A DNA stretch of 64,000 nucleotides from Nageia nagi. Its lineage: Eukaryota > Pinophyta. The DNA lies in NCBI GenBank assembly GCA_050084985.1, contig JBITNC010000001.1:125240001-125304000 (forward strand). The letters run 5' to 3'. This document shows, piece after piece, positions 1-9,310 of the stretch. A program made the position numbers and the translations under genes. The notes beneath the pieces are model-generated. The model saw only the letters and a list, made by a program, of their open reading frames with translations. It was not told where the DNA came from and made no database searches. The stretch's first letter is position 1. Every line of letters starts with the position of its first letter.

Positions 1-396
1 TGTCCTTGTTGTTGTGGACTTATTATTAGATCCCTTATTTATATAGATAATAGATAATACCGCCCATAGGTCGACGTGCATCCACATAAATAAGGTTAAT
101 TCACAAGATTTAAGATAAACACATCAATAAACAAGATAATTCATGCAATATTCAAGATAACCCATGCAATATTCAAGATAACCCATACAATATTCAAGAT
201 AACCCATGCAATATTCAAGATAACCCATGCAATATTCAAGATAACCCATGCAATATTCAAGATAACCCATACAATATTCATATTCAAGCCAAACATTGAT
301 ATTATCACTTTAATCCATTCAAGACATATAGTTAGGCTAAGCATATTTCATTAATTTATTGATTTAAAAGCATAAAATCATTTTTATGTGTTAACA
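1..396 (-). repeat. E1 3' LTR (partial, U3 part)
   Basis: This stretch matches 7238-7611 almost base for base. It ends with TTAACA at 391-396, which is the start TGTTAACA of the LTR when read on the minus strand. The rest of the LTR lies outside the window. It holds seven copies of a 21-bp tandem repeat, against six in the other LTR. Confidence 0.85.
133..279. repeat. 21-bp tandem repeat, 7 units, in E1 LTR
   Basis: Seven head-to-tail units follow the pattern AAGATAACCCATGCAATATTC with few substitutions (AAGATAATTC in the first unit, ATACAA variants in two). The second LTR has six such units at 7369-7494. The copy-number difference arose after insertion, because the two LTRs are identical when an element integrates. 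Confidence 0.9.
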
Positions 397-415
397 GATG
401 CCCCACTTTGGATGT
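397..415 (-). other. E1 polypurine tract
   Basis: On the minus strand, a run including AAAGTGGGGCATC directly precedes the LTR start TGTTAACA. This is the expected place and composition for the plus-strand primer of a Ty3-type element. Confidence 0.6.
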
Positions 416-773
416 GAAATCGAAAGAAGCATGAGGTGACTTGAGATTTTGCATTCAAAGTAAAACACAATATCATAGCAAACAATTTTGATAAGCAATG
501 ATAAACATTAACCATTCTAAACTTAAACAACATCATGATAAAGCTAGATATAGGTTGAGAGAACTCCCTTTTGATATTACCTTGGGCATGCTTGCCCCTT
601 GCATTTTGCTATAGGAGGTGATAGCCTGATATGTCTGATAGCCTGATAACCTTGCTGCGATGCTGATGACCCAAGACAACAAACTTGACAACACACATGA
701 TAATGACAGGATAGAAAACTTGACCACACATGTCGATCGGACGATAACTTGACAAGACCACATCACAAGACCA

Positions 774-925
774 AACATGACAACACATGAAAACACACAT
801 GACAAGACATGATAACACACATGACCAACTCACAAGACAAGACATGATAACACACATGATCAACTCACAAGACATGATAACACACATGACCAATTCATAA
901 GACAAGACATGATAACCATAACCAC
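774..925. repeat. Imperfect tandem repeat (about 25-38 bp units)
   Basis: Degenerate repeats are built on GACAAGACATGATAACACACATGACCAACTCACAA-like words, broken here into short variants. The block lies within the E1 internal region between the polypurine tract and the antisense gene. No coding role is evident. Confidence 0.7.
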
Positions 926-945
926 ACATAGGCACACATAGGGGA

Positions 946-1540
946 GAGCTAAGTTCCACACAACTGAGCCTTCGCACCAAGAGGTGGTACTCCAGTTGCA
1001 TAAGAACCAAACTCCTGCAAAATAATGACAAGCTGATATGTGAGAGCTAAGTTCCACACAACTGAGCCTTCACATAAAGAAGTATACTGCAGTTGCATAA
1101 GAATCGAACTCTGCAAAACAATGATAAGCTGATATGTGAGAGCTAAGTTCCACACAACTGAGCCTTCACACCGAGAGGTGTACTCCAGTTGCATAAGAAT
1201 TGAACTCTGCAAAACAATGATAAGCTGATATGTGAGAGCTAAGTTCCACACAACTGAGCCTTCGCATAAAGAAGTATACTGCAGTTGCATACGAACCGAA
1301 CTCCGAAAAACAATGATAAGCTGATATGTGAGAGCTAAGTTCCACATAACTGAGCCTTTGCACAAAGAAGTATACTACAGTTGCATAAGAACCGAACTCC
1401 ACAAAACAAGTGATAAGCTGATATGTGAGAGCTAAGTTCCACACAACTGAGCCTTCGCACAAAGAAGTATACTGCAGTTGCATAAGAACCGAACTCCGCA
1501 AAATAAGTGATAAATTGATGAAGCTAACACTCAACCAAGA
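946..1540. repeat. 96-bp minisatellite, 6 units, in E1
   Basis: The word GAGCTAAGTTCCACA recurs at 946, 1044, 1140, 1236, 1332 and 1429, giving a period of 96-98 bp. Each unit also holds ACTGAGCCTTC and CAGTTGCATAAGAA. Because 96 bp is 32 codons, a minus-strand frame stays open across several units; I treat that as a consequence of the period, not as a gene. Confidence 0.9.
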
Positions 1541-1552
1541 GGCATGATAAAT

Positions 1553-2050
1553 TGATAATGGGAGCTGGAACTCCACTCATAAGCACGATAAGCTGATCAC
1601 AGGAGCTGGACTCCACTCATAAGCATGATAAGCTGATCATGGGAGCTGGAATCCACTCATAGGCACATGATGAGCTGACTATGGGAGCTGGACTCCACTC
1701 ATAGGCACATGATAAGCTGACTATGGGAGCTGGACTCCACTCACAAGCACATGATAAGCTGACTATGGGAGCTGACACTCCACTCACAAGCACATGATAA
1801 GCTAACTATGGGAGCTGGACTCCACTCATAGGCATGATAATCTAACTACGGGAGCTGGAACTCCACTCATAAGCACATGATAACTGACTATGGGAGCTGG
1901 ACTCCACTCATAGGCACAACAAGTTGATCACGGGAGCTGGGACTCCACTCACAAGCATGATAATCTGACCACAGGAGCTGGAACTCCACTCATAAGCACA
2001 TGATAAGCTGACTATGGGAGCTGGACTCCACTCACAAGCATGATAATCTG
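1553..2050. repeat. About 42-bp minisatellite, roughly 12 units, in E1
   Basis: The word GGGAGCTGGACTCCACTCA recurs about every 40-46 bp, each time followed by a variant of CACATGATAAGCTGA. It is distinct from the 96-bp array that precedes it, although both share AAGCTGA and GAGCT words, so one may have arisen from part of the other. Confidence 0.9.
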
Positions 2051-2370
2051 ATCACTCGGGTCTGCAAACATGAAACTCAAAGCAATATTCTCCTAGATAT
2101 AACATTGACCAAACACCTATGATGCACTCATGATACTTAATAAATTGATTTTCTGGATAAAAGAACGTAGGCGGTCCTTTCTCACTGACTTAGAACGTCG
2201 ATGGTCTTCACTAAGGCCATAGGCGGTCCTTTCCTTAAAGATTCATCAAAAACCATGAAAATCACATCCCTACGAATCACCCCTAGATTCCAGACTGATG
2301 CCTAATTGTTGGTCTACGTGCACCAAATGCTCAAATCAAAATTTATCTTGAAGTGTGTGCCCTAACCTTT

Positions 2371-2378
2371 TATAAAAG
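2371..2378 (+). promoter_or_regulatory. TATA box of the antisense PMD gene
   Basis: A consensus TATAAAAG follows CCTAACCTTT and precedes a C-rich stretch, with a likely transcription start near 2400-2410. It stands about 150 bases before the first in-frame ATG of the PMD gene at 2524 and points in the same direction. That supports the gene having its own promoter rather than depending on the LTR. Confidence 0.6.
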
Positions 2379-2523
2379 GGGCCCCACCCTTCCTCATTTG
2401 TTCACCCTGTCATTTTCATAGCTGAGAGCATCCTTGAGTTTGAGAGACTGATTCAGAGAGGTTTAGCTGGTGCTTTTGTCACTATCACCAGATAATTCTT
2501 CCTGTATTGCTGTGCTGCATGCT

Positions 2524-4801
2524 ATGGCCCTACCGATCACACATCGAGAGGGACACAGAGCTGCCTTGGTGGCTGATTCTCCTACTGGTCATCAGGTGCA
2601 CTACCTCTTCTACCTTTTTCTTGCTATGTTTTTGTTTGTCTTCAAGTTTTAGCTGCCCATACACTAGTTTTTCCGAATTGCCCCTAGGGTTTTCCTATTA
2701 CATACCCTAGCCCTACATTTTTCTCTTTTTAGTCTATTTTTCAAACTTCTGGTACCATGGCTGCCCTATGCTTACCCGTACGAACCTACACCCTGAATTT
2801 TACTACCCTTATTCATAGAAACAGGACCGCTGGCAGTCCTTTCTACCCTAGTTTAGACCGTGGGCGGTCCTTCTCCCCTGACATAGACTGTGGGTGGTCC
2901 TCTTTTTCCTGTACTATATATATATATTTTTTTTGCTATTTGTGTTTCACATCTTGATACTGACTTGCCTTTTGTCATTTTTTTCTTGCAGAGCTGTGCA
3001 TACCTTATGCGACCATCCGGCAAGAGTGTCACCTTCACCACTGCCCAACAGTGGCCCCAAACTGATGCAGCCCAGAGCATTCTAGAGGATATTTCATTCA
3101 GCCACCTTGCATTTACTGACTATGTGTTTCATGACTGCAACATGCTTACAGCTTTGATGGAGAGGTGGGATCCAAATTCCAACACCTTTCACCTTCCTAC
3201 CGGTGAGATTACAGTGACCCTAGAGGATATCTACAGGATCACTAGACTTCCTATCAGGGGGAAACTAGTGAACATGATTCTTGTTCCAAGCTTGGAACAG
3301 GTAGAGGTATGGGCTACATGGCTGACAGGATCAGACAAAGTAAATCACAGAAAGAGGGGTGTGTCCCTAGTGAGACATGTGCCAGAGGACCCTCCAGCAC
3401 GAGGTGACCTGTGGATGAGGCTCCTCATTGCCTGCCTTCTAGATGATATTGTCTATCTAGACAAGAGCAGTGAGACCTTCCCAATGGGTATGATCCCTAT
3501 CATTCAGGACATGGTTATACACAGACAGCAATATGCATGGTGCCCCGTAATACTGGCACAACTTTATCATGATCTCCACAGCTTTGCAGAGGTGGAGAGA
3601 AAAGGGAGATAGGTGGCTCACTCTATGATACTGCAGGTGTGGGCCTATGAACACATCACTATTTCTAGACCGACAATACTACCCCTAGACCAGCCGGATG
3701 ATGCACCCACCTAGCAACGGTGGGCGATGACCGAGGTACCAGACTTCCCTAGCATAGACCTAGAGGGATGGCGTGTGCGACTTGACCTACTATAGGAGGT
3801 ACAGATCTACTGGCATCCTTATCAGGGGGGTGTACCAGAGTGGGAGGAAGACCTACAGGAGATGACATGGGTAAGATGCCCTACCTACTTGTAGGCACGT
3901 AGGGCCTTAGTGGAGCTGTACAGACCAGAGTGGGTACTCCATCAATTCGGCCTCTAGCAGGGTATACCAGATGATTGCAGGATAGTGGTGCACTACTATC
4001 GTAGCAGGCACCTTCCAGAGGATTACGAGCCAGTACAGACTGGGACTCAGACTAGGAGTCCCCCAGCGAGGACTCTGACTATGATTTCGATGATGACATA
4101 GATGGACCTGATCACATAGAGGACTATCTAGACTGGTGGAGGACACACCGTCCTCACCACATAGGCATTTACGATGCTAACACGGGTGACTATGCATGGG
4201 AGGATGAGGACACAGGAGACACAGAGATCAGATGGGACACTCCCTTCACCACAGGAGGATGGGGAGGAGAGAGTAGCTCTACATACGCTCATGACACATC
4301 TCTAGATGCAGGTCATGACGATAATGAGGAGACTGATCCAGACCATGATGAATATGAACCTGAGTATAAGATAGAATCAGACTGGGAGGATGAAACTACA
4401 ATGAAGATGATGATGGTAACCTACTTTCTCTTTTACTTTGCTTTGACTTTCTATTTTTTCATAATACGCAAGGAACTAACATGATATGTTTATGCTATGG
4501 CACAGATCCTGAGGTTGAGATGGCTAGGCTGCGTGGCCAAATTGGTCAGAAGGATGAGGAGATTAGAGAGCTATAGGGTCATCTACGATTTGGAGGAGGA
4601 GATTATGCCGGTATCTATCAGGACTTACAGGCAGCCAACAAAGAAATCAAGGTCCTCTATGAGCAGCTTCGCCAGGCCGAGAGACAGATCGACGAGGAGA
4701 AGGCATGCGTAGAGAAGTACAAGGCATGGTGCGGGGGTGGCACATCTAGCAGGGCTACTAGCACCAGTGTGGGGGGTGGGGGGTCTAGTAGGAGATTTTA
4801 A
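2524..4801 (+). pseudogene. Plant mobile domain (PMD) gene carried antisense inside E1, decayed
   Basis: Plant mobile domain proteins (MAIN/MAIL1-like and transposon-borne relatives) are nuclear proteins linked to silencing. Exon 1 runs from ATG 2524 to 2595. A GT-AG intron (2596-2991, 396 nt, phase 0, TTTTTTCTTGCAG acceptor) joins it in frame to exon 2. Exon 2 shows the PMD hallmarks ALMERWDPNSNTFHLPTGE, then ITVTLEDIYRITRLPIRG, and later VWAYEH. The frame is closed at 3610, but homology continues in the same frame past TAGs at 3610, 3712, 3793, 3892 and 3955. One frameshift near 4055-4065 leads into an acidic, Asp/Glu-rich region to about 4415. A second probable intron (about 4416-4505) precedes a C-terminal coiled-coil-like exon ending in TAA at 4799-4801. 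The gene is antisense to gag. The PMD call is firm; function in this copy is lost. Confidence 0.8.
2596..2991 (+). other. Intron 1 of the antisense PMD gene
   Basis: The donor is CAG/GTGCAC and the acceptor a T-rich tract ending GCAG/AGC. Splicing keeps the frame, since the length is a multiple of three and both flanking exons are in phase. The intron holds three copies of the GACCG-type palindromic motif at about 2825-2900. Confidence 0.6.
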
Positions 4802-4907
4802 ATCATTCTATGTAATCTCATCCAGTTTGCATTGTAAACAAAAACATTTTGATCATGATATATATAAAACACAAACTTTGGTACCTGATTTGTTCTTTGT
4901 ACATGTA

Positions 4908-5290
4908 CTTGTGATGCGTGAATTTGATGTTCCGTGATCCTCGAGAATGAATGCCAACGATATAACCTAAAATTCTAACCTTTCATGTTGCAAATGTACT
5001 TGGAATCTTTTGCTTTTCCCCATTTTCCCCTGAAAGAGCACCGCCGGCGGTCCTTTTCTCACGAAATACAACGCTGACGCTCCTTATTTGCTCTTGTAGA
5101 TTTGCTTGTGATACATTAATTTGATGTTCCATGATCTTTAAAAATGAACATCAATGACACGACCTAAAATTATAACTTCCCATGCTACGGGAGTAATTAG
5201 TAAATTTTGCTTTCCTCCACTTTTCCCTGAAAGAGCACCATTGACGGTCCTTTTCTCATGAAATACAACACCGACGCTCCTGTTATGACT
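4908..5290. repeat. Tandem duplication, about 197-bp period, in E1
   Basis: Two diverged copies start at CTTGTGATGC (4908) and CTTGTGATAC (5105). Each contains TTTGATGTTCC, ACCTAAAATT, CCTGAAAGAGCACC and a CGGTCCTTTTCTCA word. They lie between the PMD gene end and the gag end, where pol would be expected in a complete element. Confidence 0.85.
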
Positions 5291-5383
5291 TCTTGAAACC
5301 TCCTAATCTCTTGACCCTGATGTCTGTTAGAGACCTGAACCAACTACTAGCTTTCTTCTTTTTTTTTTTTTACATATTTTGAT

Positions 5384-6428
5384 CTACCAAATGATACCTC
5401 CGGAGGGCCTGGAGCTCCCACCGGGGCTAACTTCGCAAGCATTTTCCAGAAAGATCATATTAATTTGCTGTTCTTCTCCTGTATCTTTGCCCTTTGCTGG
5501 ACATACATAGAATCCATCTTCTATGAGCTTCTGTATTCTATCTCTAAGATTTCCACATCCATTAGTAGCATGGCCTTTAGTCTGATGATATTCACAATAT
5601 CTATCTTCCTTATACCAATGGGGTTTTTCTGCTGTTGGATCTTCTTCATGCTTCGGTAAAGGTTGTAATAACCCTTTTTCCACAAGGTCTTTTAGGATAT
5701 TTCTTGGAGGTATGGGAAATCTCACATATCTCTTTTCCTTCGTCTCACTTGTCTTCTCAGCCACATGGACAGCTTTCTCTTTCTTTGGCGATTATGGTTT
5801 CTTATCCTTTGCTTTTGTCTTATCACTATTACCATATTTTACAAGCCCTAGCTTCACAAGGACTTTTTCTTTCTCTAACAGCTTATACGTCATATCGGAA
5901 AATGTAAGATGTGTATAATCGATAACATATGATTGTAAGGGCAATATAACTGCTTCTTTGAACATGTTATTTACCTCTTTTTCCATTAATCTGGTCTTCA
6001 CTTACTGCCATGTCTTCTTAAAACCTTACAACAAATTTGTCTAGTTGCTCATCACTGTCTTGTTTGATAGCACATAAATCTGATAGCATAACTTCCTTCT
6101 TGATGTTATGCTTATATTGTTCCAAAAACAAATTATTGAACTTCTCAAATGATGTGATGGACCCTTCAGGTAATGCATAAAACCATTCTCGGGCATCTCC
6201 TTCCAAGCTCTGGGGGAAGAATTTAGCTTGCAATCTTTGGTCTGTACCAATTTTGAGTTCACATTCATCCTTAAATCCTTGTATATGTCTTCTTAGGTCT
6301 CCTTCCCCATTGAACTTACTGAAATTTGGCTCTTTGTAGTCTGATGGTGGCATTTGTCTACGAATCTCATCACATAAGGGACTACCAAATTCGAAAGAAT
6401 CATTAGGCAGCGTTGATCTCCTTGCCAA
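5384..6428 (-). pseudogene. E1 gag (capsid and nucleocapsid), broken
   Basis: Gag forms the particle that packages retrotransposon RNA. The start ATG is at 6426-6428. The first segment (6018-6428) has the Retrotrans_gag pattern FSKFNGEGD, then LEGDAREWFYAL, then FNNLFLEQY. A frameshift near 6010 leads to a second segment (5384-6001) with one internal TAA near 5790. This second part contains YVRFPIPPRN and the nucleocapsid-type motif CEYHQTKGHATNGCGNLRD, a zinc-knuckle variant (C-x2-H, GH, C) common in plant Ty3 elements. The frame ends at 5384 and nothing like protease or RT follows. Coding upstream to about 6600 may exist but has no clear start. Confidence 0.8.
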
Positions 6429-6673
6429 TCTGTCTATCTACCTTTGCATACCTTCCATAGTAGCCTGAAAATTACTATTGTCACCCTCGGTGCTATTTTG
6501 CATTCCTCCAGACCCCTCTGGATCATCATGTTTGATTTCTACCAATAATTCATCCAAATCCCTTTTTGAAAGACTACGCAAGAATAACTTAAGCTGCTCC
6601 ATACTCAAAATACTTCACAAAATAGATGTTAGTCTTAACTAAAACCTTTAGGGTTTTAGTATAATGATGTGCA

Positions 6674-6692
6674 GTTCACGTTGGGTTCACCA
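6674..6692 (-). other. E1 primer binding site
   Basis: On the minus strand the sequence is TGGTGAACCCAACGTGAAC, two bases after the LTR end. It begins with TGG, complementary to a tRNA 3' CCA. It is not the initiator-Met type seen in the other LTR elements here; I did not identify the tRNA. Confidence 0.65.
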
Positions 6693-6694
6693 AA

Positions 6695-7611
6695 TGTTTA
6701 CAAATAAATTGAATTTGCAAATAAATAAATAGGTAAATATCTACAAACTTAATATTATCTGTATTTAAGCTACTAATAGCAATTTATTCTAGATAACAAT
6801 AAACAACATAACCAATTCAGAAGTGTAATTGTACCAACCAAGACTGTAATTTGTGTACTTACCTCACGGAGCGTACCTGACAACGAAAGATGTAGATATT
6901 GGTGATGTACTGATGATGAGCTACCTTTCCAACAGCGTCGTAACCTGCAAGGATGCCAAAAGAGGACCGCGGGTGATCCGTTTCAGTGATATAACAGCAC
7001 CGGCGGTGTTCTTTCGTTCACAAAGGAGCACTGGTGACCTTTGTTTTGATAGCTTTGACCTCTCAGTTAGGTCCAGATCTTTAGTATAGATATCTCAGAT
7101 AGCAGTATAATATCAGAATTGATCGCAGATGTCAGGAGAGCTCGCGTAAGGAAGCACACAAACCACAGCCTTGTAGGCGGTACCAAGAGATACCTTAAGG
7201 GGTAGCCACTTACAAGACCACACGCGGGATCATGTGTATCCTTGTTGTTGTGGACTTACTATTAGATCCCTTATTTATATAGATAATAGATAATACCGCC
7301 CATAGGTCGGCGTGCATCCACATAAATAAGGTTAATTCACAAGATTTAAGATAAACACATCAATAAACAAGATAATTCATGCAATATTCAAGATAACCCA
7401 TGCAATATTCAAGATAACCCATACAATATTCAAGATAACCCATGCAATATTCAAGATAACCCATGCAATATTCAAGATAACCCATACAATATTCATATTC
7501 AAGCCAAACATTGATATTATCACTTTAATCCATTCAAGACATATAGTTAGGCTAAGCATATTTCATTAATTTATTGATTTAAAAGCATAAAATCATTTTT
7601 ATGTGTTAATA
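6695..7611 (-). repeat. E1 5' LTR (complete, 917 bp)
   Basis: On the plus strand it runs from TGTTTACA (6695) to TTAATA (7611), where the matching end of the other LTR is TTAACA. It holds six 21-bp repeats at 7369-7494. Directly beyond it the flanking DNA matches another repeat from about 7617. I could not confirm a target duplication because the other end is outside the window. Confidence 0.8.
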
Positions 7612-7616
7612 ATAAG

Positions 7617-8769
7617 TTTTTTCTAGGGTAATAATTTTTGGGTCCAGAGTGTCATGAATGAATATGTGCCCATCTTGTAATGTAGTGTTTTTTTTTTAGG
7701 AGATCACACACTCAAAGGTTGAGTTCCTTAGTATGGCAAACTTTTTCTTCTATAAATTTATCTACTTGATCCCATGAATTATGTTTTGTGAACTACTTCT
7801 ATATAGATTGTTGTTGAATAGTGGTTTCCTACTTGAGTTATTCATGTTGCGTGAGAATTTTTGATTAGTTATATTTAAGTTCAGTAACCATTTCCTGGAG
7901 TTTTTATAATCTTGGATGTGAAATTATACCAAAAGGGGAGTTTTGGAAGAGTTCAAGTATCTCATTTATGCTCTTCATATCTAATATGAATTGGTCCTTT
8001 TATGTGATTATTATTTAAGTCATGCAAGCATTTTCTCACAGCCAACAATAATCTTTTCTAATCATGAGATACACTAATCAACTTGTGCATTAATAGTATT
8101 TATTTGCTCTTTCAATTGAGATATCTATTCAGCTTGTGCATTGATGGTATCTTTTTTCTTTGAGACTAAAAGATATATATTCGAGAGTTGCTTCTTGAAT
8201 AGGTCTATTTTCAACTAAAATAAGTCCATCTTTCCTTGGGTATTTGAGTTTCCTACATACACATATTTAATAAATTGAGTTTTCACCTTTTTGAAGGTCA
8301 TATGGGTTTAGGAATCATTTGCATCCAAGATCAGATCACATGTAGGTGAATAAGGGTACATGTAGATGGATCAAGGTATATGCAGATGAATCAAGCACAT
8401 CACTACTAGAAAACCTTGGATTTGCATCATTTTTTATATTCAAACATATTGCATTTTTATAATATTTTTACTCAAAACCTCTACAAATTTGGATGCAACT
8501 AATACAACAAAATTTGCATTAGTTTCTACATCTTCTTTGAGTCAATTTTTACGTCTATTTTTTGTATCTTCAAGGTTTTTTTACATCCAAATGTATCATT
8601 TCATGTCATCTTTTGTTTCCTTTTTAACATCATTTGATATATTTTTTTATTTCATTTTGTATCTTATTTTGCTTTGTTTGGTGTCTTAAGTTGTATCAAT
8701 TTTTGCATCTCGTTGCATCTGATTTTATGTCTGTATAGGTAATTTTTTATGTTGATTTTATTTTTAAAT
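7617..8769. repeat. Older repeat, copy A (left part)
   Basis: This stretch aligns with 16930-about 18115: the shared words include GTGTCATGAATGAATAT, CCCATGAATTATGTTTTGTGA and CACTACTAGAAAACC. Copy A is cut on the left by E1 and on the right by the LINE at 8785, and resumes at 14398. In copy B the first 800 bases read, on the minus strand, as a decayed coiled-coil-like LINE N-terminal region, and copy A has the same content. Confidence 0.8.
8401..8430 (+). other. CACTA-like terminus in repeat copy A
   Basis: CACTACTAGAAAACCTTGG resembles the CACTA/EnSpm terminal inverted repeat (CACTACWAGAAAA). It is followed by repeated TTTGCATC words like subterminal repeats. The same end occurs in copy B at 17760. 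I found no opposite terminus, so the element type is tentative. Confidence 0.4.
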
Positions 8770-8784
8770 TTAAAAATAATTATT
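8770..8784. repeat. 15-bp target site duplication of the L1-type LINE (left)
   Basis: TTAAAAATAATTATT here equals 14383-14397 exactly. The uninterrupted site is preserved in repeat copy B near 18115-18140, which confirms both the insertion and its limits. Confidence 0.9.
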
Positions 8785-9310
8785 ATTTTTTTGATATTGG
8801 TAAAAATTATTTATACAGGTTTTGCACAGGATCCCAAAACCTGATTTACAGTTCATCAGACCTTCTACAAGCTTGGAATCTATCAAAATTATGCTATGCT
8901 GCTTCGGGGGCCCAACAAGATCCCCCGTAGTCTACGTTACTAGTCCCCCTAACCTCTAACTACCTGGGTATATTTATCCCAATCCATTTCAAACTCCTTA
9001 TCCCCACGATCAAAGCAATCCCATAGCAGCTCCATCTCTGTTGTAGAAACCCCCTTCGGGGTGGATGTGGGGATTCCTTCAGGCACCGTCAGCTGGTTAG
9101 AAGCCAGCGTGACCTTCCATCTATCTCCCCTGTATCTCTATTTACCATACCATCTGAATTCTATAGCCTTTATTGCCCTGTAAATGCCTTTGATCTCCTT
9201 CCACTTCTTACCTCGTATTCCCAAACAATGTAGTCCTGAAAAAATTCTTCTCCAGAAACTGGTTCGAGTCTCTTGTGTCCCGTCATAGCTTGTTTCTGAG
9301 TAATCTCCTT
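8785..9310 (-). other. LINE 3' untranslated region and tail
   Basis: No reading frame of interest remains after the ORF2 end near 9311. On the minus strand the region finishes in ATCAAAAAAAT and then the target duplication, a short A-rich tail. Confidence 0.6.

Larger units (their letters stand above)
1..7611 (-). mobile_element. E1: non-autonomous Ty3-type LTR retrotransposon carrying an antisense PMD gene
   Basis: The element reads on the minus strand. Its 5' LTR lies at 6695-7611 and its 3' LTR at 1-396, cut by the window edge. A primer binding site sits at 6674-6692 and a purine-rich tract is next to the left LTR at 397-415. The only retrotransposon coding left is gag (5384-6428). I found no protease, RT, RNase H or integrase motif between gag and the polypurine tract, so the copy would have needed enzymes from elsewhere. 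Most of the internal region is instead a plant-mobile-domain gene on the opposite strand (2371-4801) and minisatellites (774-2050). Additional antisense ORFs are known in some plant Ty3 lineages of the Tat group; assigning E1 to that group is inference. The element lies next to, and probably inside, the older repeat that resumes at about 7617. Confidence 0.8.

Noticed and set aside
133-279. Regularly repeated 21-bp units, as in a CRISPR array
   Set aside because: The units are contiguous without spacers and sit in an LTR of a eukaryotic element.
949-1576. Long minus-strand open frames (138 and 136 codons) over the minisatellite
   Set aside because: They exist because the repeat period is near 96 bp; the translation only repeats the same unit, with no start context or domain.
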